From: Clonostachys chloroleuca
Lineage: Eukaryota > Ascomycota > Sordariomycetes > Hypocreales > Bionectriaceae
DNA length: 64,000 nt
NCBI GenBank assembly: GCA_037952775.1
Contig: JBANAY010000003.1
Coordinates: 6,138,001 to 6,202,000, forward strand
Reading direction: 5' to 3'
Positions 1 to 11,400 of this stretch are shown one piece after another. Made by a program: the position numbers and the translations under genes. How positions within the stretch are numbered: position 1 is the first letter of the stretch; each line of letters starts with the position of its first letter. The notes beneath the pieces were generated by a model. It made no database searches. It saw only the letters and a list, made by a program, of their open reading frames with translations, and had not been told where the DNA came from.

Positions 1-10
1 TGAATCTACC

Positions 11-1274
11 ATGTCCTACAATGACCACCTCGTTCATGCCCATGGCGGCGCTGGTCGTCGAGGGAAACGGGTCTGGAAGGCTTGCGAGCGATGTCGTATG
101 AAGAAGACCAAGGTATGAATTGTTCAGTCATTAATGTCGAGTCTTCTTTCCCATATGTAGTCGACTAATTATTCGTATCATTAGTGCGATGGTGAATTTC
201 CCTGCCAGCGTTGCAACGATGATGGTTTGATCTGCACTGCGAGCGTGAGAAAGAGACCTGGATATAAACAACTACCAAGCGGGTATGTCTTGAGCCCATA
301 TTGCAGTTTCCTTACGGTGTTGCACCCGAGTCGATCGCTATTTACTAACGGCAATGGATAGATACGCCGAGGTGCTGGAGAATACTCAATTGGTTCTTGT
401 CGCGACGATCCGCAAGCTTTACGAAATGGTTCGTAATCATGACGAGTGGCACTTTGGGGAACCCCGTTGCAATGACCGTGGGCAAGCCATCATTCACAAC
501 ATTGCCCAGAAGCTGGCCTGCATTCGTTCCAATGGAGACATAGATCTTCCCGTCCAGTCTGTGTTCCCCGAGGACATGGAGGGCATGGAGCAACTCGCTA
601 GTATCCTCAGGAAGCAACAGGCGACTTTGGAGGCCGAGGACGGCTGCAACAAGAGTAGTGACGGGTTTAGTGGCTGCAGCACAGAGGCCAACTCCCCTGA
701 ATACCACTCTGATCTGGACCACGAGCTGTGCGTTCCAGGCCCTGAGGGCCAGGACAACTCTCTACAGAGGTCCTACACCCCAGAGAGTATTGGAACTGCC
801 AGCAACCAGCTTGCCCTCGCGGAGAGTTCCGAACTGGGAAATTATCAAATTTACCCCTCATCACAGCTCGATGATTTCTCTTATACGTGGGAGACGTCAA
901 CATTCCAACCTTGCTATGATGATGAAAGCAGCCAAAGTCCATCACAGGCTCAGTTTAACAAGACAGACGTCTGTACTGAGCCATTTGGACTCAGTGGAGA
1001 GTTAGAGCCCACCACATTGCAGACGGATTCTGAACAAGACTCCCAGGTTCCTTTCATGCCTTGCAATGCCCCCTTACCGTGGCAGTATTCCAAGCCAAGA
1101 GCCATAGACGATTCGATGCTGCAGCAATTGTTGCGGCTCAGCGATATAAAGGGACTCGGCATTGATTCTGATATGTTGAATCGTCTCATTAACCAAGAGA
1201 CACTCTCGGCTCATTTGGAGGCAACCAGCCATCTTGAAGAGCCGATGGAATACTCTGCATACGGAGGCTTTTAA
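11..1274 (+). CDS. Zn2Cys6 transcription factor, 370 aa
   Basis: Nuclear DNA-binding regulator. I join three exons, 11-112, 185-282 and 362-1274, with introns of 72 and 79 bp; both junctions keep the frame. The binuclear zinc cluster is complete: Cys25, Cys28, Cys35, Cys41, Cys44 and Cys51 (CX2CX6CX5CX2CX6C), with intron 1 falling between Lys34 and Cys35. A basic stretch follows (VRKRPGYKQL), then a segment of about 100 residues starting GYAEVLENTQ that I recognise from a conserved ascomycete regulator family lacking the usual long fungal_trans middle domain. The C-terminal half is acidic, rich in Ser/Gln and probably activating. The start codon is only 10 bases from the window edge, so the promoter and any earlier exon are unseen. 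Targets are unknown. Confidence 0.85.
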
Positions 1275-2612
1275 CGAGTTGTATGATTCTGTGTCGAGCA
1301 AATAGAACAAAAAGCTCAGACATCGGTTTTCCTTTTATACAAATGAACACGATAGAATATAATAGAATACTGGAGAATAGACGGATTGCATAGATTTTGT
1401 GAGAGGGAATCGAATTTCAGTTGTCCATTTTATTCAAGACTCATTAAGCGTGTGTAATTCCTTATCAGATGAGACCGGCTGCTTCGGGGTGGCAAGCCTC
1501 AACTGCATCAACAACAACAATTCCAAATCGAAGCCTTGCCTTATTTCTTGATATTATTGAAGCCTTACATTATGCTTAGTGTTTTGGATTTTGCCACCAA
1601 GATTTCGATCTGGAGTCCAGCCGTGGTGGTTATCATGCGTTGTACGTTGCACTCAGTCAGGATTACAAATGCTGATCCATGCAGCTCGACGGATTACCCA
1701 TCAGTCAGTCCACCTTATATTTGGAACCACGACGAATCACAGCGTAATATGCAACTGCATCTATGAGACCTATCATGATGTTGTACGCCATCAAGCGGGT
1801 GACATATAAGTTGAGGATTTCAAAAAGTGAGCTGCTTATTTTCAAGTCTGCGACTAAGATTATCATATTATTGAGTGCTAATAATACGTAATTAAGAGAT
1901 ACTATAGCGTACATTGTTACTTTGACCCTCAATTACTCTGTTGATCGTAGATAGTAGTCTGTTCATAAACACTCTTCCATTAGATACACCATTCCTCCTG
2001 TCACCCGTTCGACCACTGCCGCATTAATCTTGAATTCCAAATCAATACCAGACTACGGAACCCTTCCGTCTTGTAGCCCCATCCATGACTCGCCTCGCTA
2101 GATAGAACACACCCCAGTCTTCATCACCCAACAAAGGAAACGCCCCTGAATTAGCGGCGGCCGCCTGGCGTGTCGGTCTGTCACTTTAGCGTGGCTGATC
2201 ATTAGCATGGGCTAAAACCTGTGCTAGGCAGGCGTTGGTGCAGGGGCTGAGGCTGGGGGTAGCTCTACTCTTCTCTCCACTGAGTGATGGGTATATGCAA
2301 AGAAAGTCTGACCGCTGCGGGTGACGTTGGATATTCAAGACGGCTATTTCGAGATGACTGGTTTGCATATGTCAAGGAAGCTAAGCATCAAGATTTACGG
2401 ACAGAGGGGGATCTATACTTCTTCATAGAAGTACCAAATTGGGAGCTTTATATTTAAGAAGACAGGCTGGGAGCTACAGTGATAGAACTGACAAAGTCTG
2501 TGCCCAAGAATCGCCCCTAAAACGAAAGGAGATCGTAGTAGCATAACCTGTGTTAGAAAGGGGAATATCTTCTAAAAGATCACACAACTTGTACACCGCA
2601 GAGCAACCTCAT
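1275..2612. other. Intergenic, no gene seen
   Basis: This lies between two convergent genes. It has only short ORFs under 80 codons without recognisable motifs. It should contain the 3' ends of both neighbouring transcripts. I see no repeat or RNA gene. Confidence 0.5.
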
Positions 2613-3963
2613 CTAGTGGGTTCGGCGGGGTGCCCTGTGATACTGATTTGGCCACTTCACTGGCACATGCAGCTCCTGGGCCGAGTGCAACACAAAGTGA
2701 GGATCGCGGAGAAACTCCCGAGCAACGATAACCACGTCTGCCTTGGGAATCCCCTTCTCCTCGGATGCCACGGCCGTGTCACCCCCTTCCTGGCACAGGT
2801 CTCGAGCCATCTCCGCCTCGCTGATGAACCCTACGGCGCCAATAAGCAGCTTGATGCCTTCGTCCTGGACGACCTGGCGGATCTTCCCCGCCAAGTCCGC
2901 CTGGTAGTGCTTGGAGATTTCGATCTTCTGGCTCGAGTTGTTGCCGCCGCTGCTCACATCGAGGAGGTCGACGCCCAGGCCGGGGAGGGTGCGGGCGAGG
3001 CGGATGCTCTCCTCGATGTCCCAGGTCGGCTTCCCGTCCCATTCCATCCATTCTGTGGCGGATATACGTACCCATAGGGGCATTGATTCGGGGATTACGG
3101 CGCGAACGGCGGAGATTACTTCTCGCAGCAGGCGGGTGCGGTTATCGAAGTTGCCACCATAATCGTCTGTTCGTGTCTGAGAATCGGGTCAGCAAAGGGG
3201 GTGTGCAACCGGGCGAGGGATATGTATGCATCTGGATATCCTGGAGCCTAACTCGAAGATGTAACCACGTACGTTAGAAAGGGGGATAGAAACTGGTTCA
3301 GGAGATAGCCGTGCGCAGCGTGAAGCTCGATTGTGTCAAACCCAGCTGTCACGGCCCGACTGGCGGCATCAGCAAACGCCTGGACCACACTCTGTATCTC
3401 TGCCACGGAAAGTTCTCGAGGCGTAGCGTAGTTGGACGCGAACGGGATCGCGCTTGAGCTGACGGTGTCATCCGGCCATCCCCCAAACTCGCTCGTGGCG
3501 AGGCTCTTGCCATGTCCCTCGCTGATCCATGGAGCCAAAACGCTGGCCTTTCGACCGGCGTGGCTCAGCTGGATGCCAGCCTTGGTTCCCTGGCTGTGTA
3601 TGAACTCGACGATGCGCTTCAAAGGGGCGACATGCTCGTCGGACCACAGCCCGGCGTCCTGGGGGCTGATGCGGCCGCGAGCCTCGACGGCAGTGGCCTC
3701 GACTATGGTGAGGGCGGCGCCGGCCTTGGCGAACTGGCCGAGGTGGACGAGATGGTAGTCAGAGAGGATGCCGTCCTGGGAGCTGTACTGGCACATGGGC
3801 GAGACGACGAAGCGGTTGTGCAGTGTCGTGCCCCGGATCTGCAGGGGCTGGAAGAGAGTGGGTGCTGACGACGGGTCCAGCGCACTGCCAGCCGGGGGTT
3901 TTGGGCTGGAGTGTAGTATGGCAGGCCAGGGGCGGCGGGATTACTCAATGGCGAGCTACCCAT
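2613..3963 (-). CDS. Old Yellow Enzyme (YqjM-like) NADH:flavin oxidoreductase, frame-disrupted
   Basis: FMN-dependent ene-reductase family, probably cytosolic. Exon 1 is 3963-3273 and exon 2 is 3176-2613, with a 96 bp intron (donor GTACGT). Family landmarks in order are an N-terminal PAAPGLPYYTPAQNP segment, the active-site region SPMCQYSSQ with the Cys typical of the YqjM subclass, QLSHAGRKAS, the FMN/substrate histidine pair in HAAHGYLLNQF, then RTDDYGGNFDNRTR and the C-terminal phosphate-binding part. The frame is broken twice. One break is in a G5 run on the + strand (3894-3898), between AQNP and AGSALDP. The other is in a G5 run (3281-3285) just before the intron. One extra base in each gives a continuous 418-residue protein and restores the LSPLSNTRTDDYGG motif. 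It is either an assembly error or a recent pseudogene; I favour the former. Confidence 0.75.
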
Positions 3964-6900
3964 CTTGGAGGTATGAAACGGGCTCGTGGCTTAGAGGGGA
4001 GTGTATGTGTCGGGAAGGTTAGGGCTTAGTGTAAGGGGAGGCAGGGCTTGAAACTCAGGCCGAGAGTGCTTGATGAAGTGCCGGGACAGGACCAAGACTC
4101 TCTGCAGTGCCGTTGACAGCTGTTTTATGTCGTCTGGGTGCCCGGAGCCAACGGCGTCGGTATGCATTCGATTCAACTGTATTGCATCATCACCGGGAGA
4201 TCTGTCAACTAAGGGATTTGTTATCAGGACCTTCTGCGCCCTTCTCTCCGGACTCCCGGCATCTCTCAATTGAGATATCACATCTGCAACAGCTGTGCCT
4301 TATCACGAACATGAAGCAGAGGTATGTGCCATGTCATGTCATGCAATGTTCGGTAAAATGAGCGATTTGGGACTAGGAGCGGGTCGGGATATGAGAGGCA
4401 CTGCATTGCGTCAGATGCCGTTACAGTTGTCTCAATCACTTGCCGGTGGTATTTTCTGCAGTAGCTTGATGACTGTATCACTAAACGACTTTGAGGGGTG
4501 TTTGTCATCGTTAAAAATAATCCGTCGGGTGATGGCAGTCTCGGGTGTGCGATGACGTTGGACTCGCTCCATTCTCGGCTTGTTGCTAGCACAATCTCGG
4601 CGTCTGCCATGGTGTAAGAAAGGCGGCGACACTTCCCAAGCAAGTTACTCGATGCTCAAGACGCGCAACATCAAACTCTTTTCCCTATTCTGTGCTCCTC
4701 CGCCCATCCTGGACCGTGGCGTGTGCAGCGGCCGCCTTATAGTCACCTGGCAGTCTAGGTAGGGGGTAAATGCCCACTCAACTCCGCGGCAAGCTCTAAT
4801 GCAGTAGGGCTCAGGGTCTTCGCCTCGGTCGTAGAGCGAGACCAGAAGTGGCCTCCGCCTTTTGCTCGGAGTGCCGGGAGACAGGTGTGGGTAGGGTAGC
4901 ACGTAAGGTACCGGCGGGCAGGGCAGGGGGCGATCGGCTGGTAAACCTAGACTCGCAGGCCAGTGATCCGCTCTGGCCGATCTACCATCTGATGATGTTG
5001 GCATTTATCAATCGTTATGTGCGGATACTATGGGAGAGGAAGGATCGGAGTCTAGTCCTAATGAGGGCGTCTCCCATATAAAAAGACCCAACGGCAGGGA
5101 GAAAGGCACAGAAATCAAGCGAGCAGGGCTCGTGTCTTCCTCGGCGAGCCTCCCATGGCATGGGAGCACGTCCGGAATCGCCGTGACATGCTTGGTCGGT
5201 GGGATTCAATGCAACGGCGGGTGATTGGAGCTGCATCCTCTCCCCTCCGCATGAGTTGAACCAGCCATCAATCCGTCAATCAGTCCAGTCACATCTCAGA
5301 TGAGATGCCAATACCACACTCCCCTATCCTCATTAACGCTTGTTCTACGGCGTCGCCGCTGCAATGCATCGCCCAGGTTAAGCGAGGCGTGGTGGGCTCG
5401 ACTTACCCTTTCCGTCGAATTTTCCTCATCCGTCACTAATTCCGGCCGCCTTATTGCTTTCCTAACGGCCTGATCTAAGTGGGCGGCAGACCAAAGTACT
5501 AAAAACAAACAAGAGCCGAGCTAATAGTAGAAAAGAGGAGGCTGAAGGGGCTGGCTCACTACGGGTGACACTAGGTGATGTGCTCTTACGTATGTCGCCA
5601 ATTTCAATGAGAACCCAACCAGAACGTCGGGTAACGCTGTCATTTGCTGGCTAAGTAAGCTCCCTGGTCTCTCGAGCTTCCATCCTTGATTCCTGTCTGT
5701 GGTCCCCACTTGACGGAACGTCCCATGCATCCTTGACCCAGAATGCCCCAAGCCCAAATGACCTAATAACTGTCGTCAACGGTACGGTGGGCTGGAGCCT
5801 TTCATTCGTCTGAAGGCGGCTGCGCAGAAGAAGAGGCTGCGGCTACGAGTGGCGGGTATCTGCAGTGCATGTTGCGGCTGCGTGTCGCCAGTTGCCCTCG
5901 ATCTGAATACGAGAAGGCCTTGGTTGCTTCAAGAAAACAGGAAGGACGCGGTGAGGGCCTAAAACCGCGATAGACAATACGAGGTAGCATCTTTTGCAGC
6001 CAAGACGCACGAGAGCTGCAGGGCCAGTGCCGAGCTGTCGGTGTAAGTGCCAGGACCCGAGAGCCTCAAAGCGCTTAGCGGCGTCAGAACTGAAGCCTGC
6101 GCCTCTTGATTGTTAATTGACGCCCGCGGAAACACGCGACTGACAAAGGCTGTGGAAATGAAACGGCGTTGATTACTTCATCTTCCCGCGCAGCAGATCC
6201 GAAACATTCCACCAGGGCTGAGTCGATGGAAACAGCGCGGCCAGTGGAGAGCATGGCGGGTACTCACGCAGCAAAGACCACGCTGCAGTCCGGTCGGCGA
6301 GGATCGACTCGAATGAGGCAGGGCGAGGCGCCTGTCGTGGTGGAGAGCTCACTCGACGCCCGCCAGAGTCAAGGGGGTGGTGATGGGTCTTTCATGGGCC
6401 CTACACCTTGTGATTTCCTTGAACCTTCATTTCAGCCATTACAGCGACTACCGAAGGAGTCTGCTGCTAACCAGTAGGTTCCAAACAGGGGGCGGGCGCC
6501 CTAATGGGGATCTGTGCCTTGACTAAGCCAGGGCTTAGGCTGCTAGTTGGATGATGAATCCCCATGTCAGCATCCAATTCCACGGGTTATCAAAGCATTA
6601 CAGGGCAAAACGAGGGGACTGGGGCAGCGGTGGAACTCTCCAGCAGCGAAGGAGTCAGTAAAAATGGCAATACCTGGGGGGACTGACACATGGTCTTCAA
6701 CTCTCGCCGCTCTGAGAATACGAATTATTGGCGGTGAGAGGTAATTTTAGTCAAGGCCGTCAATTTAGGTGGCGGGTGGTATCACCGGTGGGTTTAGTCC
6801 TGGGCAAAGTGGGAGTTGGCTTTCGTATCTGCCTAGGAAACATCAAGTGGTTACGTAGACCATCCTGTATGTGAAGTTCACAACAAAAGTACCATTATGA

Positions 6901-7245
6901 GTGTAATTATTCATTGCACTGCTAACTGTAATATTGAAAAGATGCTATGCAGTTACCAAGATATGGTTGAAACACATATCCTATCCCATGCAAAATTGAT
7001 TATACCGATCATCCCCCATCCTCCCATCCCGACTCCTCAAAGTTCCAAAAGGTGCTGTAGTTTTTCATCTCGCCTAAAACAATATAGACGCCAAAATGCA
7101 TGAGGGATCCCCCATATAATGAATGAAAATGCCGTCTCTCTTTGGAATCGTGTGCTGTGTATAAAGCGGACTAGACCAGAAAAAAAGTAAAATGAAGATC
7201 GCTTTGGGCCTTGAAAATAATCATTAAAGATGCCATAGAGGAAAA
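3964..7245. other. Intergenic, 3.3 kb, no gene seen
   Basis: This holds the promoter of the oxidoreductase gene at its left end and the 3' flank of the bZIP gene at its right end. A TATAAAAA motif (5077-5084) and a 17 bp palindrome (5150-5166) precede only a 35-codon ORF. No family motif was found in any frame. Confidence 0.5.
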
Positions 7246-8447
7246 TTAAAGAAGATCGTCGGACCCCTCGGTCATGCTTCTTTCGATAGCGTCGTTGATG
7301 TCCTTTTCTGAAAAGACGGGACCTTGGCCATCATAACTGGGGTTCTTCATCAGGTAATCGCTGACACTACTGATGTCGACGAGGCCGGTCTGATACTGGG
7401 GATGTGATACGATGTAATCCCATGCTGCACCTGCAGCTAGTAACCGTGTGCCGTCGGGGGCTTCAACAACTCGATGGGAGACCTTGCTATTCAGACTTGG
7501 CAGCGTATCTGAGGCGAACGCTGAGTTATTTAATTGCTGTAGTGTAGGCCCAGTGACGAGCACCTCGGTGGAGGTATAATCATCGGATCCCTTTGATGCT
7601 CTGAGGATGAGATTTTCTGTAGTAATTTTCTGGAGGTCCTTCTTGAGCTTCTCATTCTCGCTAGTAGCTTTCTCTTGGGACTCGCGAAGCTCATTCAGCG
7701 TCATCTCCAAGTCCTTGACGTGTTTTTCTTTTCTTTCTCGGAAAGCTCGTTGGCTGGATTGGCATTAGTTAATATAAAATCTACGCCCGGTACAACTATC
7801 GGGAATTTGTAAGAAGAAAACTTACGCGGCACGGTTTTGGGCCTTCCTCTTGGTCATGATCATATCGTCACCGCCTACTCCAACGGACTGGTCGTCAGTA
7901 TCTAAGCTGGGCGGTTGGCCTCTGAGACTGCCCCGGAGGGCCAAGGCATGGCCTTGATAACTGGCACTGGAACTGTCATATGATGCGTGAGGGTGTTGGT
8001 GGTGCTGCATGAATGAAGTTTTTCCTGCTGATGAAGATGGCATCATAGGGCTATTTGATCCCACGATACCGCCGAAGTTGGAACCCTGCTGTTGTTGGAA
8101 GTTGTGCCCAAATCGATACGTAGGCAGAAAATCACTCGCAGGCGGCTCAAAGAGCTTCTATATCATAAAAACACACCTTAGGTCAGCCCCAGGATTCGGT
8201 TGCAGAAAAAACACCAGTGATCTGCCAGGTTGGAAAGCACACTAACTGTATCGCGATGTGGTACCATGACCGGAGGCGTTACTGGGGGAGTGATGTAGAG
8301 GGGCGAGATCTTAGTACTGACAGGTGAGGAGTCATTGTTGTATTCTTCTGATGAGGATTGACTAGCATTTGCGATGGGCGGCGAGACGGGCATGAACGGT
8401 TGGTGACTAGGGCCACCTGCATATTGGTACTGTTGGGAAAAGTCCAT
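7246..8447 (-). CDS. Yap/AP-1-like bZIP transcription factor, 346 aa
   Basis: Nuclear bZIP regulator of the fungal AP-1 (Yap) type. Exons are 8447-8247, 8157-7826 and 7753-7246, with introns of 89 and 72 bp; lengths sum to 347 codons including stop. The second intron splits the basic region, which reads KRKAQNRAAQRAFRERKEKH after splicing: the Yap signature with Gln at the position that is Ala in Gcn4-type factors. A heptad-repeat zipper follows. The C-terminal region has the AAWDYIVSHPQ and GLVDISSVSDYL motifs seen in RsmA/Yap3-like proteins. I do not see the Cys-rich redox domains of Yap1, so direct peroxide sensing is unlikely. The N-terminus is rich in Ser/Pro/Gln. Yap-like factors of this kind often affect stress response and secondary metabolism; the specific role here is unknown. 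Confidence 0.85.
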
Positions 8448-11400
8448 GGCTGCTGAGAAGCGGCGGGTGCCTGCTCAATAGCGTATGTGTGAGGATTACG
8501 AAAGAGCTGAATGCTTCCCCTTTGGGATTGCTCCTGGTGGATGGCTTGTCGTTGTGCGTGGACGGCAGTCGTAGTCAGCGCTGAGTCTTCTCCCTTTGGC
8601 GCAGTTTTACTGGCTTGGTAAATGCTGTCAAATTTATTTGGCTAAGACCACAAAGAGAGGTTCAGAACTTAATACAGCTCAAGCGTTGGGGAGGAAATAT
8701 ATGTAGGAAAGGAGTTGTGATTGATCGACGCCCGGAAATACAACCTGTACGACCGCTGTGATAACCCGGGGAGAGTGAGGTATAAAACAAGTAGACCCAG
8801 GCACAACCCTTCCAAATCTAGATGTACGAGTTAGGCTGGCTGGGTCAGACAGCAGAGTATGGTAGAATGGACAAAAAGCGTTTAGGCTACCCAGGTCTAA
8901 CCCTGGCCTGTTGCCCTGTCGATTTTGGGAAGCAAGTAGAAAGGCACACGGTCAACCTTCACCCCCTCCCTGCCCTGATTTCCCCATCCATGGGCTGGGA
9001 GACTAGACTGAAGACCCGCCCAGCCGTCGGCACTCGATCTGAGTTGGGCTTCTGAGAATTCGGCCCTTCTCCCACATCAAAGATGGCTCTCCGCGGGTAC
9101 TAGACCGAGAAACCGGATAACCGGTCAAGGTAGCTTGGATTAGGACCCAAATAAGCTATAGATAGCATGGGCAGGCCTGGTGGTGAATACGAACAGACTA
9201 CAAAACGTCCCGTCGTCTCTAGTTAGACCTGGGCCATCCAAGTGGGATGGGATGGGGCCAAGCCGAGTGGGAGGGCATCGGTGCGAGCAATCTCCATACC
9301 GCTCCCAGCAGGGCTAATCATTGCAAAACAACTACATCTGCCGTATGGCGATGGGAAGCCATGCTACAAGGTTGCAGCCCACGTGTCAGCAGCCCTCTTT
9401 TTGAGCTCAACGTCTCTGGATCCTACGCTGACCGGGGGTGCAAGATGGGGGCAACTAAGCGCACCACCTCATGAACTTGTCAACCTCAATATTGATGAGA
9501 GTGCCGAGGCAAGGGCGTAGAGCCGTGGAAGCGGCGTGGGCGCGGCTACGTTTCATCCTTCTGGCGCGGGTCACACACTCTCACTCATTGATCAACGGCC
9601 TCTAGCCCAGCTCTGGAGCTCCGTAGGGGGATAAATAGCCGCAGGACAAGATGAGATGATTCTGGCGGCACGGCAGTGGATGCTACGCATAAAGAGGAGA
9701 AGTGTGCCTCCAAGCCACCCAGCAGGCGGCGAGAGCCGGGCGATCCCTGGCCGTGCCCATATCAACCCCAACACCGTCCACTCAGAGGTGCGCTAGGATG
9801 GGGTCCTCTATACCAGCTATGTATGCGGCACAGATGCCTCCATGTGTGCGTCTAATTTGCCTCTGCCAGGAGACCGGGACTGCACGGCTCCCAAAAGCTG
9901 TCGAGCAAGCGGACGCTTGTCAGGCTTACCCGCGAATCTGCTGATGCAGTCCGCAGCATGCCGCGCCCAAACTTGCTTGGTGACATCTAGATTAAAAAAG
10001 GAACTCCATTCGAATTGTGCTAGATGGAGTCTTCTCCACCACGCGGCCGCCCTTAAAGAAACAGTGGAGGGGGCGTTGATCCATGAACTCGCAACCCTGC
10101 CCGATTCTTATTTTCCTCTTTCTCTCCTCTCCTCGCATGTCCTTCCGACAGGACCCTCAATATGATTCCAAATACCGGACTTCTATCCAAGTACGGGGAA
10201 GTTTCTCAAGCGTAGTTAGTATAAGCCCCTTGGGCAGTAGCACAATTCAGATTTAACTCACGGAATGCAAGGCACGGTCCTGGCCGGATCCTGCAGGGCC
10301 TCTAAAAGCATCCATTTCGCGCTACTCGGTAGGTGAAATTATATAATGCACCTGCTCCCGGCTTGCGGAGAGCCCCAGTCCAGGCGTTACCGTTTCACAA
10401 GGTACCTATATTTGAACTACCAGGTGTCCAACCGTTCCCACGATCAGATGGCATGTCACGGACAAGAGCCGATGGTGGGATGGAAATTAAACAAAATAGA
10501 TTCGATCTAAATTTAGCGGACCGCCGCCATATCGTATCATTGGACCTGCATGATGTAAAATAAAGATCATGGGTTGTAATGCACTTGGGCGGCTGTAACA
10601 CATCGACATCTGTGGTCCCTGCGCCAGATAGACTGGATTTAGATGCCACTCCCCGGTTTCATACCACGGCCACGCGAGAGTTCCAGGATGGTTCAGCCTG
10701 GGCAAAAAATGGAGTCTTGTGTTCCAGGGGAGCGTCCCTTGCACGCTCTTCTGTGCATGTGCGGCAAAGCCATGGGATCCATCCGGAGATATGAAAGCCT
10801 CCAAAGAAACACTGCCGATGACATTCCAGCTTGGCGCACGCGTGTATAATAAGGCAAAATCCGGCAATACTCATGTACGCACAGGCCATAACGAGCACAA
10901 AGGAGCTCTACTGGGGATCAGCCTTCACAACTGCCGGTTCTGTGGGCTGTGCATGTTTGAGAGTCGGTACATCGCCACTAGCTCCCACTAGTTTGAGTCT
11001 TGGGATATAGCCTGTGCCCCTTTGCTCAAATGTCCTGCCTTTCGTGGACTTCAGCCGCCCTGTTCAGGAGCGGAGGCCCAGGTAACATGGCATGTTAGGA
11101 AGCACTTTATGTTCTGTTGCTACTTTAGTCATAGCATCTAGCTGTATCGAAGCGGGAGACCAAAATAGGAGAGGATCAAACCCTGCTCGGTGAAGCTATT
11201 CATAATCAAGCTATTACAAGGCTGCCGACAGGGCTGCTGATTACAAACAACGGGAAGGAATGCATATGCACTACTACTTCGACCACCTCATCGAGCTCCA
11301 TACTAAGGTGGGATTAGTGTATCTAGCCAATAAATCTAGTGACGGTTGATAGATCCATGAGGAAGTGCACCATGTGCTTGGTCATGCTTAAGCACGCAAG

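Noticed and set aside
5150..5166. 17 bp palindrome CTCCCATGGCATGGGAG downstream of a TATAAAAA motif, with a 35-codon ORF from 5155
   Set aside because: A palindrome with 8 bp arms is expected about once per 64 kb by chance for a given spacer, and the short ORF has no protein-like features.
10487..10867. 126-codon ORF on the minus strand
   Set aside because: It overlaps ORFs in other frames, has no motifs, and the translation looks like random sequence.
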